Notes: generated by a model from the sequence alone, not told the origin. Numbered from the stretch's first letter, positions 19,426-30,600 are shown. The stretch is DNA of 64,000 nt from Deinococcus seoulensis (GCF_014648115.1 NZ_BMQM01000001.1:1-64000); one strand, 5' to 3'. Translations and numbers: made by a program.

Positions 19426-20577
19426 GTGACTCCCGATCCCACCCTGGCGGCCCTGCGCGCGGCGGCGATACGCACGCTGGCGCCGCAGTCCGGCGTGCAG
19501 GCCGCCCTGAACGCCATGGGTTTCTTGCAGGCCGACCCGATCCGCGCGCCTGCCCGTGCGCAGGACCTGACCCTGATGGCCCGCGTGTCCGCTTACCGCG
19601 CCGGGGACCTGGAGCGGTTGTACCCGGTCCTGGACGCCGAGGAGGACATGCTGCCCAACTACGGCTTCATGCCGCGGGCGGTGCAGGCGCTGCTGCATCC
19701 GCGTGAGGTGCCGCCCACCCGTCTGGAGGCCGCGCACCCCGAGCTGCTGCCCGAGGTGCGCGCCGCCGTGCAGGGCCGCGAGGAGGTGCACCCGCGCGAG
19801 GTGGCGGCGCTGCTGGGACAGGGCCGCACCGTGAACGCCTGGGGTGGGCAGTCGAGTGCCACGACCCGCGCGCTGGACGTGCTGCACCGCCGGGGTGAGT
19901 TGCGCGTCACGCGGCGCGTGGGGGGCGTGCGGTTGTACGGTCCGGCCCCGCACCTGCGGGCGCTGCGCGAGTCGCCGCTGCCGGAACCCGAGCGGCTGCG
20001 CGGCGCGGTGCATCTGCTCGCGCGGCTGTACGGCCCGCTGCCCGAGGCGAGCCTGGGGTACCTGATCGGCCTGTCGCACTACGGCTTTCCGCACCTGCTG
20101 CCCCAACTGCGCGCCGCGTTCCGGCAGGCGGTGCGGGAGGACCTGCGCTCGGCGCGCGTGGACGGCCTGAAGTACGTGTGGCTGCCCGAACAGGACCCCG
20201 CGCAGGCTCCCGCGCCGCGCGGCGTGCGGATCGTGAATCCCTTCGATCCGCTGGTCTGGGACCGCCGCCGCTTCGCGCACCTGCACGGCTGGACGTACCG
20301 TTTCGAGGCGTACACGCCCGCCCCGAAACGCCAGTTCGGGTACTACGCCCTGCCGGTCCTGCACGCCGGGCGGGCCGTCGGCTGGGCGAACCTGAGCGTG
20401 CAGGGCGGCGAACTGATCACCGACCTGGGCCTCGCGCCCGGCGTGCGGCAGACCGGGCCGTTCACCCGCGCCCTGGACCGCGAACTCGACCGCTGGCGGG
20501 CCTTCCTGGGGCTGGAGGGTCTGGGCGACGCGGCCCGTACGGCCTCTAGCCAGCCAGCTCCTCCCACGCGGCCGTGA
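19426..20577 (+). CDS. YcaQ-like winged-helix DNA glycosylase family protein
   Basis: 383-aa protein of the winged-helix YcaQ/AlkX-type family (DUF1006). The N terminus has the typical FLQADPIRAPARAQDL segment in which the catalytic-type residues lie, the middle has LYGPLPEASLGYLIGLSHYG, and the C-terminal half has IVNPFDPLVWDRRR and YRFEAYTPAPKRQFGYYALPVL. E. coli YcaQ unhooks interstrand cross-links, and a role in DNA repair would fit this organism, but the substrate is inferred. The gene overlaps the end of the convergent kinase-like gene by 32 nt. Confidence 0.88.
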   Translation: MTPDPTLAALRAAAIRTLAPQSGVQAALNAMGFLQADPIRAPARAQDLTLMARVSAYRAGDLERLYPVLDAEEDMLPNYGFMPRAVQALLHPREVPPTRLEAAHPELLPEVRAAVQGREEVHPREVAALLGQGRTVNAWGGQSSATTRALDVLHRRGELRVTRRVGGVRLYGPAPHLRALRESPLPEPERLRGAVHLLARLYGPLPEASLGYLIGLSHYGFPHLLPQLRAAFRQAVREDLRSARVDGLKYVWLPEQDPAQAPAPRGVRIVNPFDPLVWDRRRFAHLHGWTYRFEAYTPAPKRQFGYYALPVLHAGRAVGWANLSVQGGELITDLGLAPGVRQTGPFTRALDRELDRWRAFLGLEGLGDAARTASSQPAPPTRP

Positions 20578-21583
20578 CCTTCAGCGCCGCCCCGGCCGTG
20601 CCCCGCTCCGGCGTGCGCGCGGCCTGCCGCACCACCGACAGCAGGTTCAGGGCCAGTCCCGCCCGCTCCTGCGCCGTCAGTTCCGTATCTGTCAGGGACA
20701 GGCCGCCGCGCGCCAGTTCATCCCGGTACGTGCTGCGCAGGTCCGGTCCCAGTCGGGCGCGGTCGGCGGCGTCCAGACGCAGCGCCAGCAGATGCGCGAG
20801 GTCCTCGCCCGGCACGCTGGGATGCACCTGCCCGTAATCGATCAGGACCGGCTGCGGCCCGCGCCACAGCACCTGCCCGGCGTGAATGTCGCCGTGCACC
20901 AGGGTCGTCACGGGAGCTGCCGCCAGCAGCGAGGGCAATTGCCCGGCCGCCTCGCGTGCCGCCCGCACCACCGGCTCCGGCAGCGGCGCGGGCCGTCCAG
21001 TCGGGCCGCTCAGACCGCCTGCCATTAGCTGGGCGTGCATCCGGGCGGCGCGCTCCAGCACCCGCTCGGGCTGCCATGCCCAGGGGCCGCGTAACGCCGC
21101 CTGCCCCGGACCCGCCCAGAACGCGTGGTGCCGCGCCAGCAGCCGCGCGATCTCCAGCATGGCCGCGCCGCGCGCCGCGTCGTCCGCAAATACCCCCCAG
21201 CCGGTGGTCTCCTCGGTCAGGTCGCGGGTCAGCAGGTGCGCGTGCAACGTGCGTTCCGAGTGCGCCGCGTGCCGGAACGGGGCGTGCGGCACCGGCGACA
21301 GCGGCGCGAGGTCCCGCAGGTACGCCGCCTCGCGCGTCAGGCGTTCCCAGGCGCGGCGGTCCCGCCAGCCGACTGGGATGAACTTCAGGAACAGCGGCTC
21401 CCCGCCTGCGTCGAAGCGCGCGAAGGCCGCGCCCTCACCCACCCAGCGTTCCAGCGGGCGGCCCACACCCGGAAACAGGGCGTGCAGGTCGTGCGGCCAG
21501 CGGCGGGCGTGCAGGATCACCGGCCCGTCGCCGCGCAGTGCGCTCAGGGTGTCGGCCAGCGCGGCGGCCGGCCCTGCGCGCAT
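20546..21583 (-). CDS. aminoglycoside phosphotransferase/choline kinase-fold protein
   Basis: 345-aa protein-kinase-like fold enzyme. The catalytic loop is VHGDIHAGQVLW and the metal motif is LIDYGQV (Asp in place of the usual DFD/DWE); a phosphate-anchoring lysine is in EPLFLKF. The substrate is unknown and the assignment to drug resistance is not supported. The start is the ATG at 21583, which overlaps the stop of the small upstream gene. Confidence 0.8.
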   Translation of the reverse strand: MRAGPAAALADTLSALRGDGPVILHARRWPHDLHALFPGVGRPLERWVGEGAAFARFDAGGEPLFLKFIPVGWRDRRAWERLTREAAYLRDLAPLSPVPHAPFRHAAHSERTLHAHLLTRDLTEETTGWGVFADDAARGAAMLEIARLLARHHAFWAGPGQAALRGPWAWQPERVLERAARMHAQLMAGGLSGPTGRPAPLPEPVVRAAREAAGQLPSLLAAAPVTTLVHGDIHAGQVLWRGPQPVLIDYGQVHPSVPGEDLAHLLALRLDAADRARLGPDLRSTYRDELARGGLSLTDTELTAQERAGLALNLLSVVRQAARTPERGTAGAALKVTAAWEELAG

Positions 21584-21822
21584 CAGCCCAGCAGCGTCAG
21601 CAGGCCTGCCGCGCCGCCCGCCACGGTGACGGTGACCAGCGCGACCATGCCCAGGCAACCCAGGCACCCGCCGCGCCGCTGCCGGTAGTGCCCGCGCCGT
21701 CCGTAATGGGCGCGGCCCCCGCTGAAACTGCTGCGGCTGTGGCGCCCGCCGAGCAGGCCACCCAGACCGCCCCCGCGTCCGCTGCGACTGAACGAAAACG
21801 ATCCGCCAGAGAATCCACTCAT
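21583..21822 (-). CDS. small Gly/Arg/Ser-rich membrane protein
   Basis: 79-aa protein: a Gly-Ser-Phe-rich first half (GFSGGSFSFSRSGRGGG), a basic YGRRGHYRQRR stretch, two cysteines in GGCLGCLG and one C-terminal membrane segment. The ATG has GGAGG 4 nt upstream. Its stop overlaps the start of the kinase-like gene (ATGA). Function unknown; it may anchor or partner the kinase-like protein. Confidence 0.7.
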   Translation of the reverse strand: MSGFSGGSFSFSRSGRGGGLGGLLGGRHSRSSFSGGRAHYGRRGHYRQRRGGCLGCLGMVALVTVTVAGGAAGLLTLLG

Positions 21823-21952
21823 GCCTCCGGTACGCGGCTGCGCCCCGCCGGGTTGCCGGGACTGAACCCGGTGCAAGAAGGACTGAACCCGGTACAGGAA
21901 GACGGTGCCCGCTGGTCAGTCATGAGTCAGGTACTCACGGCACTCCCACGCG

Positions 21953-21958
21953 TATGAT
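21953..21958 (+). promoter_or_regulatory. -10 box of glmM
   Basis: TATGAT, a near-consensus -10, 8 nt before ATG 21967 and without a Shine-Dalgarno in between. Confidence 0.6.
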
Positions 21959-21966
21959 GGGCCATC

Positions 21967-23310
<1,344 letters not shown>

Positions 23311-23331
23311 ATCTGACGTGCAGCACGTGAC

Positions 23332-23357
23332 CGGCGGGGGGTGTGCATCCCCCGCCG
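23332..23357 (+). terminator. stem-loop downstream of glmM
   Basis: CGGCGGGGG pairs perfectly with CCCCCGCCG around an 8-nt loop, 21 nt after the glmM stop. No U-tract follows. Confidence 0.5.
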
Positions 23358-23460
23358 CACCCACGCAGCTCATGAACGCCCGCAGTAATCATGGAAGGCA
23401 CGTGCGGCCCCTGACCGGACGTCGCCCCCCACCCCGCACTTCTCTTCCGGAGGTTCCACC

Positions 23461-23970
23461 ATGCCCACCCTGATCCGTACCGCCCTGCTCGGCGCCGCTG
23501 CCCTCGGCACGCTCGCCGGTGCCGCCGCCACCACCCCCAGCCCCCTGACCCTGACGGCCGCGACCCTGGTCGTCACGCAGGAAACCCGCGACGGCAAGAA
23601 AGTCGAGGTCCTGACCGACGCCAGCAAGACCCAGGTCATTCCGGGCAGCGTGCTGTCCCTCACGCAGACCTTCAAGAACGTCAGTAAGGGCGCCCTGAGC
23701 GGCATCGTCCTGAACATGAAAGTCGACCCGGCCACCACCTTCCAGCAGGCGTCCTGCACGGTCGGCGGCGTCACCACGCAGTACAGCACCGACGGCAAGA
23801 CCTTCGCCGCCGCGCCCCTCATGAAGACCGTGACCGTCACCGAGAACGGCAAGACCGTGCAGAAGAAGGTCGAGGTCAAACCCAGCGAGTACACCGCTGT
23901 CCGCTGGAACATCGCCCGCCTGAATGCCGGGCAGCAGGGCACCTGCGCCATCCGCGCCACCGTCAAGTAA
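23461..23970 (+). CDS. secreted hypothetical protein
   Basis: 169-aa protein with a Sec signal peptide (about residues 1-22, ending AGAAA) and a beta-rich mature domain resembling the DUF11-like 'repeat domain' proteins ([28 protein letters not shown]). Two cysteines (ASCTVGG and GTCAIRA) could form a disulfide. A GGAGG site precedes the ATG and a terminator follows. Role unknown; cell-surface placement is likely. Confidence 0.8.
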   Translation: MPTLIRTALLGAAALGTLAGAAATTPSPLTLTAATLVVTQETRDGKKVEVLTDASKTQVIPGSVLSLTQTFKNVSKGALSGIVLNMKVDPATTFQQASCTVGGVTTQYSTDGKTFAAAPLMKTVTVTENGKTVQKKVEVKPSEYTAVRWNIARLNAGQQGTCAIRATVK

Positions 23971-24038
23971 GCGGTCAGGTCAGCTCGGCAAGCAGGTCGC
24001 CTCAGCCAGAAGTCAGCCAGAAGAGTGTCACTTGGTCG

Positions 24039-24071
24039 GCGACTCCCACCCTCGGGAGTCGCTGCCTTTTT
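24039..24071 (+). terminator. rho-independent terminator of the secreted-protein gene
   Basis: GCGACTCCC pairs with GGGAGTCGC, followed by TGCCTTTTT. Confidence 0.85.
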
Positions 24072-24093
24072 CGCCGTCCCGCTGCGACAGGCA

Positions 24094-24138
24094 ACACGAA
24101 ACCCCGCCTCACCGCTGGGGTGGGACGGGGTTTCGTGT
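24094..24138 (-). terminator. stem-loop downstream of rpsT
   Basis: ACACGAAACCCCG and CGGGGTTTCGTGT form a perfect 13-bp stem just after the rpsT stop; the U-rich tail is poor. Confidence 0.7.
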
Positions 24139-24148
24139 GCCTGTGGGC

Positions 24149-24429
<281 letters not shown>

Positions 24430-24635
24430 GATTTCTCCTTTTCTCCCGCCGCCGGTCTGGCGGTGCGGGGCGGTTCCCACGCTGGGGAACGCGAGCGTCC
24501 GGACGCGGTGCTTACCGGCGCGCCGGACCTGCACGCCACGCTGGGCGGCTGGTCCGGGCTGCCACCCGCGCGGGGTGGGCAACCTCGTGACTATACCCGC
24601 CTTTGCCGCCCGTGGCAAGCGGCATACTGGCAGGC

Positions 24636-25250
24636 ATGACCGGACGCTACAGACCCGGCCGCCGCGCGGCCCGCACGCCCGGCGCAGACCCGGACGCCAC
24701 ACCGCCGCCCGCCCGGCCCGCGCGGGAACGCACCCCGCAGGAGCAGCGCGACGCCCTGATCGGGTACGCGTTCCGCGCCCTCGGGCAGCGGGCGCTGACG
24801 GAAGCGGAACTGCGCGCCAAACTGGAGAAACGCAGCGACGACCCGGACCTGATCGCGGCCGTCCTGGCCCGCGTGCAGGAACTCGGCTACCAGGACGACG
24901 CGCAGGTCGCGCGGGCCGAGGGGTCGCGGCGCGGCGTGGGCAGCCTGCGCGTCCGGCAGACCCTCAAACGCCGGGGCCTGACCGACGACCTGATCCGCGA
25001 GACTGTCGAAGCGCGCGACCCCGAAGGCGAGGCGCAGGTCGTGCGGGAACTGCTGGCACGCCGCTGGTCCTCGTTTGCCCGCAAACGCGATCCGCAGGCC
25101 AGCGCGTTCTCGTTCCTTGCGCGGCGCGGCTTTACCGGGAACGTCATCTGGCCCGCCATCCGCGAGCACGTCGCCAGCCTGCCGGAAGGGGAGGGGCCCG
25201 GCGGGGCGTTGCCGGACGACCCGGAAGGCAGGCCAGAAGACTGGGAATGA
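24636..25250 (+). CDS. recX: RecX-family regulator of RecA
   Basis: 204-aa protein. After a basic, disordered N terminus come the RecX three-helix repeats: [19 protein letters not shown], then [34 protein letters not shown] and [18 protein letters not shown]. RecX proteins bind RecA filaments and inhibit them. The ATG at 24636 was chosen because the frame upstream is not protein-like and a CATACT box lies 7 nt before it. The C-terminal tail is acidic. A 12-nt near-repeat (GGAAGACTGGGAATGACCC) spans its stop. Confidence 0.9.
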   Translation: MTGRYRPGRRAARTPGADPDATPPPARPARERTPQEQRDALIGYAFRALGQRALTEAELRAKLEKRSDDPDLIAAVLARVQELGYQDDAQVARAEGSRRGVGSLRVRQTLKRRGLTDDLIRETVEARDPEGEAQVVRELLARRWSSFARKRDPQASAFSFLARRGFTGNVIWPAIREHVASLPEGEGPGGALPDDPEGRPEDWE

Positions 25251-25363
25251 CCCGGAAGACTGGGAATGACCCTGCGGAACGACGCGCCCCGCGCCGCTTG
25301 ACACCCCGCAGGGTGCCGCGTAGACTACCCCCTGCCCTGCGAGAGCGGGGTGATGGTCGGGTT

Positions 25364-25440
<77 letters not shown>

Positions 25441-25451
25441 TCATCAGACGA

Positions 25452-25483
25452 GGGCCCTCCCGTATCCTGCGGGGGGGCCTTTC
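25452..25483 (+). terminator. terminator of tRNA-Pro
   Basis: GGCCCTCCCG pairs with CGGGGGGGCC (one G-U pair), followed by TTTCTG. Confidence 0.75.
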
Positions 25484-25568
25484 TGCTGCCCGGCCCTCCC
25501 CGCTGCCCTGTTCCGCCTGCCCTGCCTGCCGCCCCTTCGCCCCGCCCGAGCCTGGAGACGACCGAGAA

Positions 25569-26273
25569 ATGCGCGTGTACGCCATCGCCGACCTGCACCT
25601 CGCCACTGTCACCCCGAAACCCATGACGGTCTTCGGGCCGAACTGGGCCGGGCACCCGCAGGCCATCTTCGACCAGTGGCAGGACCTCGTGCGCCCGCAG
25701 GACCTCGTGCTGCTGCCGGGCGACCTGTCCTGGGCCATGCGCCTGCCGGACGCCATGACCGACCTCGCGCCCGTCGCGGCGCTGCCCGGCACCAAGGTCC
25801 TGCTGCGCGGCAACCACGACTACTGGTGGCCCACCGCCGGGAAACTCCGCGCGGCGCTGCCACCCGGCATGCTGGCCGTCGTGAACGACGCCGTGCGCGT
25901 GGGGAATGTCGTCGTGTGCGGCTCGCGCGGCTGGCTCACGCCCGGCCACGACCCCCTGGGCGACGACGACACCCGCCTCCTGACCCGCGAGGCCGAACGC
26001 CTGAGCCTGAGCGTGAAAGCCGCCCGCGACCTGCGGCAACCCGGCGATCACCTGATCCTGATGCTGCACTACCCGCCCGCCACGCCCCCGTACCCCGCCA
26101 ACCCCATCACCCGCGTCATCGACGACGCCCGCCCCGACATGATCGTGTACGGGCACCTGCACGGCGTGCCCGTCCAGCGCAGCATGCAGCACGTCAGTGG
26201 GGTGCCCGCGCACCTCGTGGCCGCCGACGGGCTGAAATTCAGGCCCAAACTGCTGCTCGACACCGGCGACTGA
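25569..26273 (+). CDS. metallophosphoesterase
   Basis: 234-aa calcineurin-like phosphoesterase. The dinuclear metal ligands are visible in order: ADLHL, GDLSW, GNHDYWW, LMLHYPP and YGHLHG. It belongs to the YkuE-like/uncharacterised phosphohydrolase group; the substrate is unknown. It lies alone 128 nt after tRNA-Pro. Confidence 0.88.
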   Translation: MRVYAIADLHLATVTPKPMTVFGPNWAGHPQAIFDQWQDLVRPQDLVLLPGDLSWAMRLPDAMTDLAPVAALPGTKVLLRGNHDYWWPTAGKLRAALPPGMLAVVNDAVRVGNVVVCGSRGWLTPGHDPLGDDDTRLLTREAERLSLSVKAARDLRQPGDHLILMLHYPPATPPYPANPITRVIDDARPDMIVYGHLHGVPVQRSMQHVSGVPAHLVAADGLKFRPKLLLDTGD

Positions 26274-26347
26274 CGCGCCGGGACACTGGCCGGTCCGGTT
26301 GACCGCCGCGCCGCACGTTCACCGGGTCTTCATGGGTGGCCGGGTGC

Positions 26348-26378
26348 TTGACCTCGCGTGCGCTCGAAGGTCTACCGT
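26348..26378 (+). promoter_or_regulatory. MerR-type promoter with 19-bp spacer and dyad
   Basis: A -35 box TTGACC (26348-26353) and a -10 box TACCGT (26373-26378) are separated by 19 bp, the elongated spacing that MerR activators correct. A GACCT...AGGTC dyad sits between the boxes. ATG 26385 follows the -10 by 6 nt. Confidence 0.7.
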
Positions 26379-26384
26379 ACGGGC

Positions 26385-26837
26385 ATGACGGTCACCGACC
26401 CCCCCACCGACCAGCAGGGCGCGCCGACGTACGCCATCCGCGACGCGGCGCTGCTGCTGGGTGTCAGCGTGCATACCCTGCGCTATTACGACCGTGAAGG
26501 CCTGCTGGACGTGCCGCGCGCCAGCAGCGGCGAGCGCCGGTACTCCGCGCGGGAGCTGAGCCTGCTGCGGTTCCTGCTGCACCTGCGCGGCACGGGCATG
26601 GGCATGGCGGGCCTGCGCGAGTACATGACGCTCGTCCGGGCGGGTGACCATACGGCCCCCGAGCGGCGCGCCCTGCTGGTCCGGCATGAGGAGGCGGTGC
26701 AGGCCCGGCTGCTGGCCCTGCAGGGCGACCTGCGCGCCATCCGCGCCAAGATCGAACGGTACGACGCCCACCGCGCCTGCGACGGCACGCCCGCCGTCCC
26801 GCCTGCCGGGACCCGCGCGCCGGGAGAGTACGCGTGA
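26385..26837 (+). CDS. MerR-family regulator
   Basis: 150-aa regulator with the MerR winged helix [30 protein letters not shown], the [22 protein letters not shown] second helix pair, and a coiled-coil dimer helix to the C terminus. No metal-binding cysteines are present in the C-terminal loop, so it belongs to the AdhR/NmlR-like group sensing reactive organic compounds rather than metals; the signal is an inference. The ATG at 26385 was chosen from the leaderless promoter. It heads an operon with a membrane protein and an aldo/keto reductase. Confidence 0.9.
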   Translation: MTVTDPPTDQQGAPTYAIRDAALLLGVSVHTLRYYDREGLLDVPRASSGERRYSARELSLLRFLLHLRGTGMGMAGLREYMTLVRAGDHTAPERRALLVRHEEAVQARLLALQGDLRAIRAKIERYDAHRACDGTPAVPPAGTRAPGEYA

Positions 26838-27322
26838 CGGCCCTCCCCACCTCAGTGCCGGGTCCGGCCGTGCCTTCCTCGCTGCGCCGCCTGACCGTGG
26901 CCCGCTGGGCGGGCATCTACCCGACCATCACGGCGCTGCTCCTGCTGCTCGGCCCGGCCCTGATCGGGCACCTGCCCACGCCGCTGATCTCGCTGCTGCT
27001 GACCGCGCTTCTCGTGCCGCTCACGCAGTACGTGGTGTTCCCGCTGATCGAACGCCTGAGCGCCGGGCGGGTCCGCTTCCCGGTCCTGCACGGACCCGCC
27101 CGGCACCGCACGGCGCTGGTCGTGTGGGCCGTCACGTACCCGCTGATCACGCTGGTGCTGCTGATCATGCTGCCCCTGCTGGCCGGACGCGTTCCCATTC
27201 CGGTCCTGACGCTGATCGTCACGCTGATCGCCGTGCCCGTGCAGTCGCTGGTGCTGCTGCCGCGCGTCCTGCCCCTCGCCCGACCCTGGATTCAGGGTTC
27301 CACCCCAAGGAGAACCGCATGA
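26834..27322 (+). CDS. four-helix membrane protein
   Basis: 162-aa protein with four predicted membrane helices in two similar hairpins, each followed by a basic loop ([23 protein letters not shown] and [16 protein letters not shown]). The halves look like an internal duplication of a two-helix unit; DUF2798-like small membrane proteins have this form. The GTG start overlaps the MerR gene stop and its stop overlaps the reductase ATG. Confidence 0.8.
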   Translation: MTALPTSVPGPAVPSSLRRLTVARWAGIYPTITALLLLLGPALIGHLPTPLISLLLTALLVPLTQYVVFPLIERLSAGRVRFPVLHGPARHRTALVVWAVTYPLITLVLLIMLPLLAGRVPIPVLTLIVTLIAVPVQSLVLLPRVLPLARPWIQGSTPRRTA

Positions 27323-28314
27323 CCCCCACCACCGACCTGCCCACCCGTGGGCTCCGCGACCTGACCGTTTCCGCGCTGGGCCTGGGCTGCATGGGCATGA
27401 GCGCCTTCTACGGCCCCCGCGACCAGGACGAGAACCTGCGCACCCTGGACCGCGCGCTGGACCTGGGCGTGACCTTCTACGACACCGCCGACATGTACGG
27501 CCCGCACACCAACGAGGAACTGCTGGGCGGCTGGCTGCGCGGCAAACGCGACCGCGTGATCCTGGCCACCAAGTTCGGCATTCAGACCGACCCGGACGCG
27601 CCCGGCGGGCGGCGCATCAACGGCCGCCCAGAGTACGTCCGGCAGGCCATCGAGGGCAGCCTCCGGCGCCTGAACACCGACCACGTGGACCTGTACTACC
27701 TGCACCGCGTGGACCCCGCCACGCCCATCGAGGACACCGTGGGCGCCATGCAGGAACTCGTGCAGGCGGGCCTCGTGCGCGCCATCGGCCTGAGCGAGGT
27801 CAGCGCCGACACGCTGCGCCGAGCGAACGCCGTGCACCCCATCACCGCCCTCCAGAGCGAGTACTCCCTGTGGACCCGCGACCCCGAGAACGGCGTGCTG
27901 GCCGCCTGCCGCGAACTGGGCGTGGGTTTCGTGCCGTACAGCCCGCTGGGACGCGGGTTCCTGACCGGCCAGATCAGAACCCCGGACGATTTCGCGCCCG
28001 ACGACTTCCGCCGCCACAACCCCCGCTTCCAGGGCGAGGCGTTCCAGCAGAACCTCGACCTGGTCACGCAGGTTCAGGCCATCGCCGCCGAGAAGGGCTG
28101 CACGCCCGGCCAGCTGGCCCTCGCCTGGGTGCTCGCGCAGGGCCGCGACGTGGCCCCCATCCCCGGCACCAAACGCGTGAAGTACCTCGAGGAGAACCTC
28201 GGCGCGCTGAACGTCACCCTGACCCCCGAAGACCTGACCCGCATTGACGGGGCGTTCCCGCAGGGCGCTGCCGCCGGGGACCGTTACCCCGACATGAGCG
28301 CCGTCAACCGCTGA
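27319..28314 (+). CDS. aldo/keto reductase
   Basis: 331-aa NADPH-dependent oxidoreductase of the AKR13/YajO-like group. The catalytic tetrad is visible as Asp and Tyr in YDTADMYG, Lys in LATKFG and His in YYLHRVD; the cofactor site is [19 protein letters not shown] at 27307-27312 precedes ATG 27319, which overlaps the membrane-protein stop. Control by MerR suggests detoxification of reactive carbonyl compounds. Confidence 0.93.
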   Translation: MTPTTDLPTRGLRDLTVSALGLGCMGMSAFYGPRDQDENLRTLDRALDLGVTFYDTADMYGPHTNEELLGGWLRGKRDRVILATKFGIQTDPDAPGGRRINGRPEYVRQAIEGSLRRLNTDHVDLYYLHRVDPATPIEDTVGAMQELVQAGLVRAIGLSEVSADTLRRANAVHPITALQSEYSLWTRDPENGVLAACRELGVGFVPYSPLGRGFLTGQIRTPDDFAPDDFRRHNPRFQGEAFQQNLDLVTQVQAIAAEKGCTPGQLALAWVLAQGRDVAPIPGTKRVKYLEENLGALNVTLTPEDLTRIDGAFPQGAAAGDRYPDMSAVNR

Positions 28315-28329
28315 CGGGAGGCGTGGGCT

Positions 28330-28368
28330 GTGGGGTGCATGAACACCCCCACACCCCCACACACTTTT
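28330..28368 (+). terminator. candidate terminator after the aldo/keto reductase
   Basis: GTGGGGTG pairs with CACCCCCAC (one bulged C), followed after a C-rich stretch by TTTT. Moderate support. Confidence 0.45.
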
Positions 28369-28369
28369 C

Positions 28370-28993
28370 CTACACGCTGACCAGCCCCAGGGAGATACCG
28401 CGCGCGACCGCCCCGGCGCGACTCTGCACGCCCAGCTTGGAGTACAGCGCCTGCACGTGAAACTTGACGGTGCTCTCTGACACGCCCAGGTCACGGGCGG
28501 CGCGTTTGTTGCTCAGGCCCTCGGCCAGCAGGGCCAGCACGTCACGCTCGCGGGGCGTGAGGCTCACGTCACCCGGAGGCACGCCCGCCGCATCGTCATC
28601 CTGAAGGTCCGTGGGTGCTTCCGGAGTGGGGGAGGGCAGCAGCGCGGGCGGCAGCACCGCCAGCCCCGCAGCGGCCCCCAGCACCCCGGCCAGCAGCTCG
28701 GCCGGGGTGGCGTCGGCCCCCAGCGCCGCCCAGCCGCCCCCGCTCAGGTCCGGCAGCAGCGTGGCCCACACGCCCGACCCGAGCGCCACCAGCGCCGGGT
28801 GGCCGCCCAGGGCGTCCGGGTCGGCCAGCCACGCGTCATCCACGATCAGCACGTCCGCCTCCGGCCGGTCATGGTCCGGCGCGCTGCGAATGCCGTGCGC
28901 GGCCAGGATCGCCTGCACGCCCGCCGCCAGCACCGCCGAGGCGACCGCCACCTGCACGGTCGGCAGGCCCGGCGCGGCAGGCGGGACGGTCAT
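28370..28993 (-). CDS. LuxR-type response regulator-like protein
   Basis: 207-aa protein. The C-terminal LuxR/FixJ helix-turn-helix is clear ([26 protein letters not shown], then [18 protein letters not shown]). The N-terminal half has receiver-like spacing ([11 protein letters not shown]) but lacks a convincing phospho-acceptor pocket, so it may be an atypical, phosphorylation-independent receiver. It sits 26 nt after the protease gene on the same strand, though a TAGGAT box 5 nt before its ATG suggests its own promoter. Confidence 0.8.
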   Translation of the reverse strand: MTVPPAAPGLPTVQVAVASAVLAAGVQAILAAHGIRSAPDHDRPEADVLIVDDAWLADPDALGGHPALVALGSGVWATLLPDLSGGGWAALGADATPAELLAGVLGAAAGLAVLPPALLPSPTPEAPTDLQDDDAAGVPPGDVSLTPRERDVLALLAEGLSNKRAARDLGVSESTVKFHVQALYSKLGVQSRAGAVARGISLGLVSV

Positions 28994-28998
28994 GCCTG

Positions 28999-29004
28999 AT
29001 CCTA
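28999..29004 (-). promoter_or_regulatory. candidate -10 box of the LuxR-type gene
   Basis: TAGGAT on the minus strand, 5 nt before ATG 28993; it decides this start over one six codons upstream. Confidence 0.45.
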
Positions 29005-29019
29005 CCCGCACGGCGCCGC

Positions 29020-30102
29020 TCAGCGTTCCCCGACCGGCACCGGCAGCTCCTGCTCCTGCCCGCCGCGCAGGACGCGCAGCGTCACGGTCTGCCCGGCCTG
29101 ATCCCGCACCCGCTCCAGCAGTTCACGTGGATGCCGGACCGGAGCGCCGTCCAGCGCCAGCAGCACGTCCCCGACCAGCACGCCCGCCTGCGCCGCCGGG
29201 CCGTCCGCGTCCACCTGCACGACCGTCAGGCCCATGCGGCCACCCTGGGTCCATCCGCCCGGTTGCCACCCACCCGGTCCCCACGGGCCACGCGGTCCCC
29301 TGGGGCCTCCACGCCCACGACCGCCCTCATGACCGCCTTCCCGCCCCGGCCCACCCCGGTGCCCGCGCTCCCAGGGGCCACGACCCCACGGACCACGCTC
29401 CCACGGACCACGCGGCCCGCGCGCCGCCTCGTTCCCAGCCGCCTCGTTCCCAGCCACCCCGGACTCGGCCGCTCCGGACATGGGCTGCGTGTCCGGGAAG
29501 TGAACGGGCTGCGCGGACAGCCCCAGGTACCCGCGCGGCACGCGGCCCTGCGCGTCCAGCAGCGCCGCCACCCGCAGCGCCCGCCCGGCCGGAACGGCCA
29601 GCAACTCGCCACGCCGCACACCCGCATTCAGCACGCCCACCAGCGTGCCGTCCGCGCCGACCAGCGCGCCCCCACTGGACGCCGGGAACGGCGCCGCCCC
29701 GCTGGGCAGCCAACCATGCCCCGGCCCCCGCGCAGGCGCCCCGAGCCCGTACAGGCCCAGCGCCGCCTGCACCCCATGCGGCGGGCGACCCACCGCCAGC
29801 AGCAACTCGCCCACACGCGCCTCCTCGCCCGGCGCCAACGCCGGAACACCCAGGCCCGGCACGCGCAGCAACGCCAGATCCGTCGCCGGATCACGCCCCG
29901 CCACCACCGCGCCCCAGCGCACCCCGCCGGCCGTCACGACCGTCACCTCATCGGTGGGCAGCACGTGCGCCGCCGTCAGGATCAGCCCCTCGCCGATCAC
30001 CGTGCCACTCACGGGCCGCGCCGCCCGCACCTGCACCACACTCTCCGACGCGGCCTCGACCACGTCCGCCATTGCTCTTGAAAGTTCAGAAAAATTCGTC
30101 AT
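29020..30102 (-). CDS. HtrA-like trypsin-fold serine protease with PDZ domain
   Basis: 360-aa protease. The triad is His46 (LTAAHV), Asp75 (ATDLALL) and Ser143 (ASSGGAL, where GNSGG is usual). The PDZ domain starts at [10 protein letters not shown] (191) and resumes at [21 protein letters not shown] (291). Between them lies an insertion with a Gly/Arg/Pro/Trp-rich tract at about residues 228-289, with repeated GPWERG-type motifs. There is no signal peptide or membrane anchor, so the protein looks cytoplasmic, unlike classical HtrA. The ATG at 30102 is preferred; the longer frame begins inside the divergent region. Confidence 0.85.
   Translation of the reverse strand: MTNFSELSRAMADVVEAASESVVQVRAARPVSGTVIGEGLILTAAHVLPTDEVTVVTAGGVRWGAVVAGRDPATDLALLRVPGLGVPALAPGEEARVGELLLAVGRPPHGVQAALGLYGLGAPARGPGHGWLPSGAAPFPASSGGALVGADGTLVGVLNAGVRRGELLAVPAGRALRVAALLDAQGRVPRGYLGLSAQPVHFPDTQPMSGAAESGVAGNEAAGNEAARGPRGPWERGPWGRGPWERGHRGGPGREGGHEGGRGRGGPRGPRGPWGPGGWQPGGWTQGGRMGLTVVQVDADGPAAQAGVLVGDVLLALDGAPVRHPRELLERVRDQAGQTVTLRVLRGGQEQELPVPVGER
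29235..29421 (-). repeat. GPWxRG low-complexity tract in the protease PDZ domain
   Basis: Imperfect repeats based on CCACGGACCACG (plus strand) encode R-G-P-W units. They are confined to the insertion between the first and second PDZ strands. Confidence 0.7.
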
Positions 30103-30207
30103 GCCCACATGGTGAACCCCGCGTCCCGCCAGCACGCCCGGCAAACGGACAGGGACCCACCCTGGCCGGATGGAGGGGCCGCCCGGCCCGCACCGGCAGG
30201 GGATTGC

Positions 30208-30213
30208 TATCCT
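30208..30213 (+). promoter_or_regulatory. candidate -10 box of the ACT-domain gene
   Basis: TATCCT, 6 nt before ATG 30220. Confidence 0.5.
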
Positions 30214-30219
30214 GCCGCC

Positions 30220-30600
30220 ATGCCCCAGACCCTTTCCGTGGTGCCCGGCGAGTACGCCGTCTCACAGCTGCCCGCTGGCAGCGGCGCTCCCACCTGGGCC
30301 TTCACCGGTGAACTGTGGTGCGTCATGAGCGTCAGCGACGAACTGTCCGTCGTGTGCCCCACCGCGAACGTCCCGCCCGGCGTGACCACCCAGCCCGGCT
30401 GGGCCGCCCTGAAACTCCACGGTCCGTTTGAATTCACCCTCAGCGGCATCCTCGCCAGCGTCCTGGACCCCCTGCGCGATGCGGAGGTCGGCATCTTCGC
30501 GCTGTCCACCTTCAACACCGACTACGTCCTCGTGGCGCAGGCGGACCTGCACCGCGCCGCCCAGGCCCTCCGGGCCGCCGGGCACACGCTGCTGGACTGA
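30220..30600 (+). CDS. ACT-domain protein
   Basis: 126-aa protein of the two-ACT (CASTOR-like, ACT_7) type: an N-terminal FTGELWCVMSVSDELSVVCP half and a second half with LHGPFEFTLSGILASVLDPLRDAEVGIFALSTFNTDYVLVA, the signature of this group. Such proteins bind small ligands, often amino acids; the ligand and partner are unknown. The open frame begins upstream, but the start is set by the leaderless promoter. Its TGA is followed directly by repeat copy C. Confidence 0.85.
   Translation: MPQTLSVVPGEYAVSQLPAGSGAPTWAFTGELWCVMSVSDELSVVCPTANVPPGVTTQPGWAALKLHGPFEFTLSGILASVLDPLRDAEVGIFALSTFNTDYVLVAQADLHRAAQALRAAGHTLLD

Noticed and set aside
20546..21583. Antibiotic-resistance annotation of the APH-fold gene
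   Set aside because: Only the general kinase fold is supported; drug-specific features cannot be seen.
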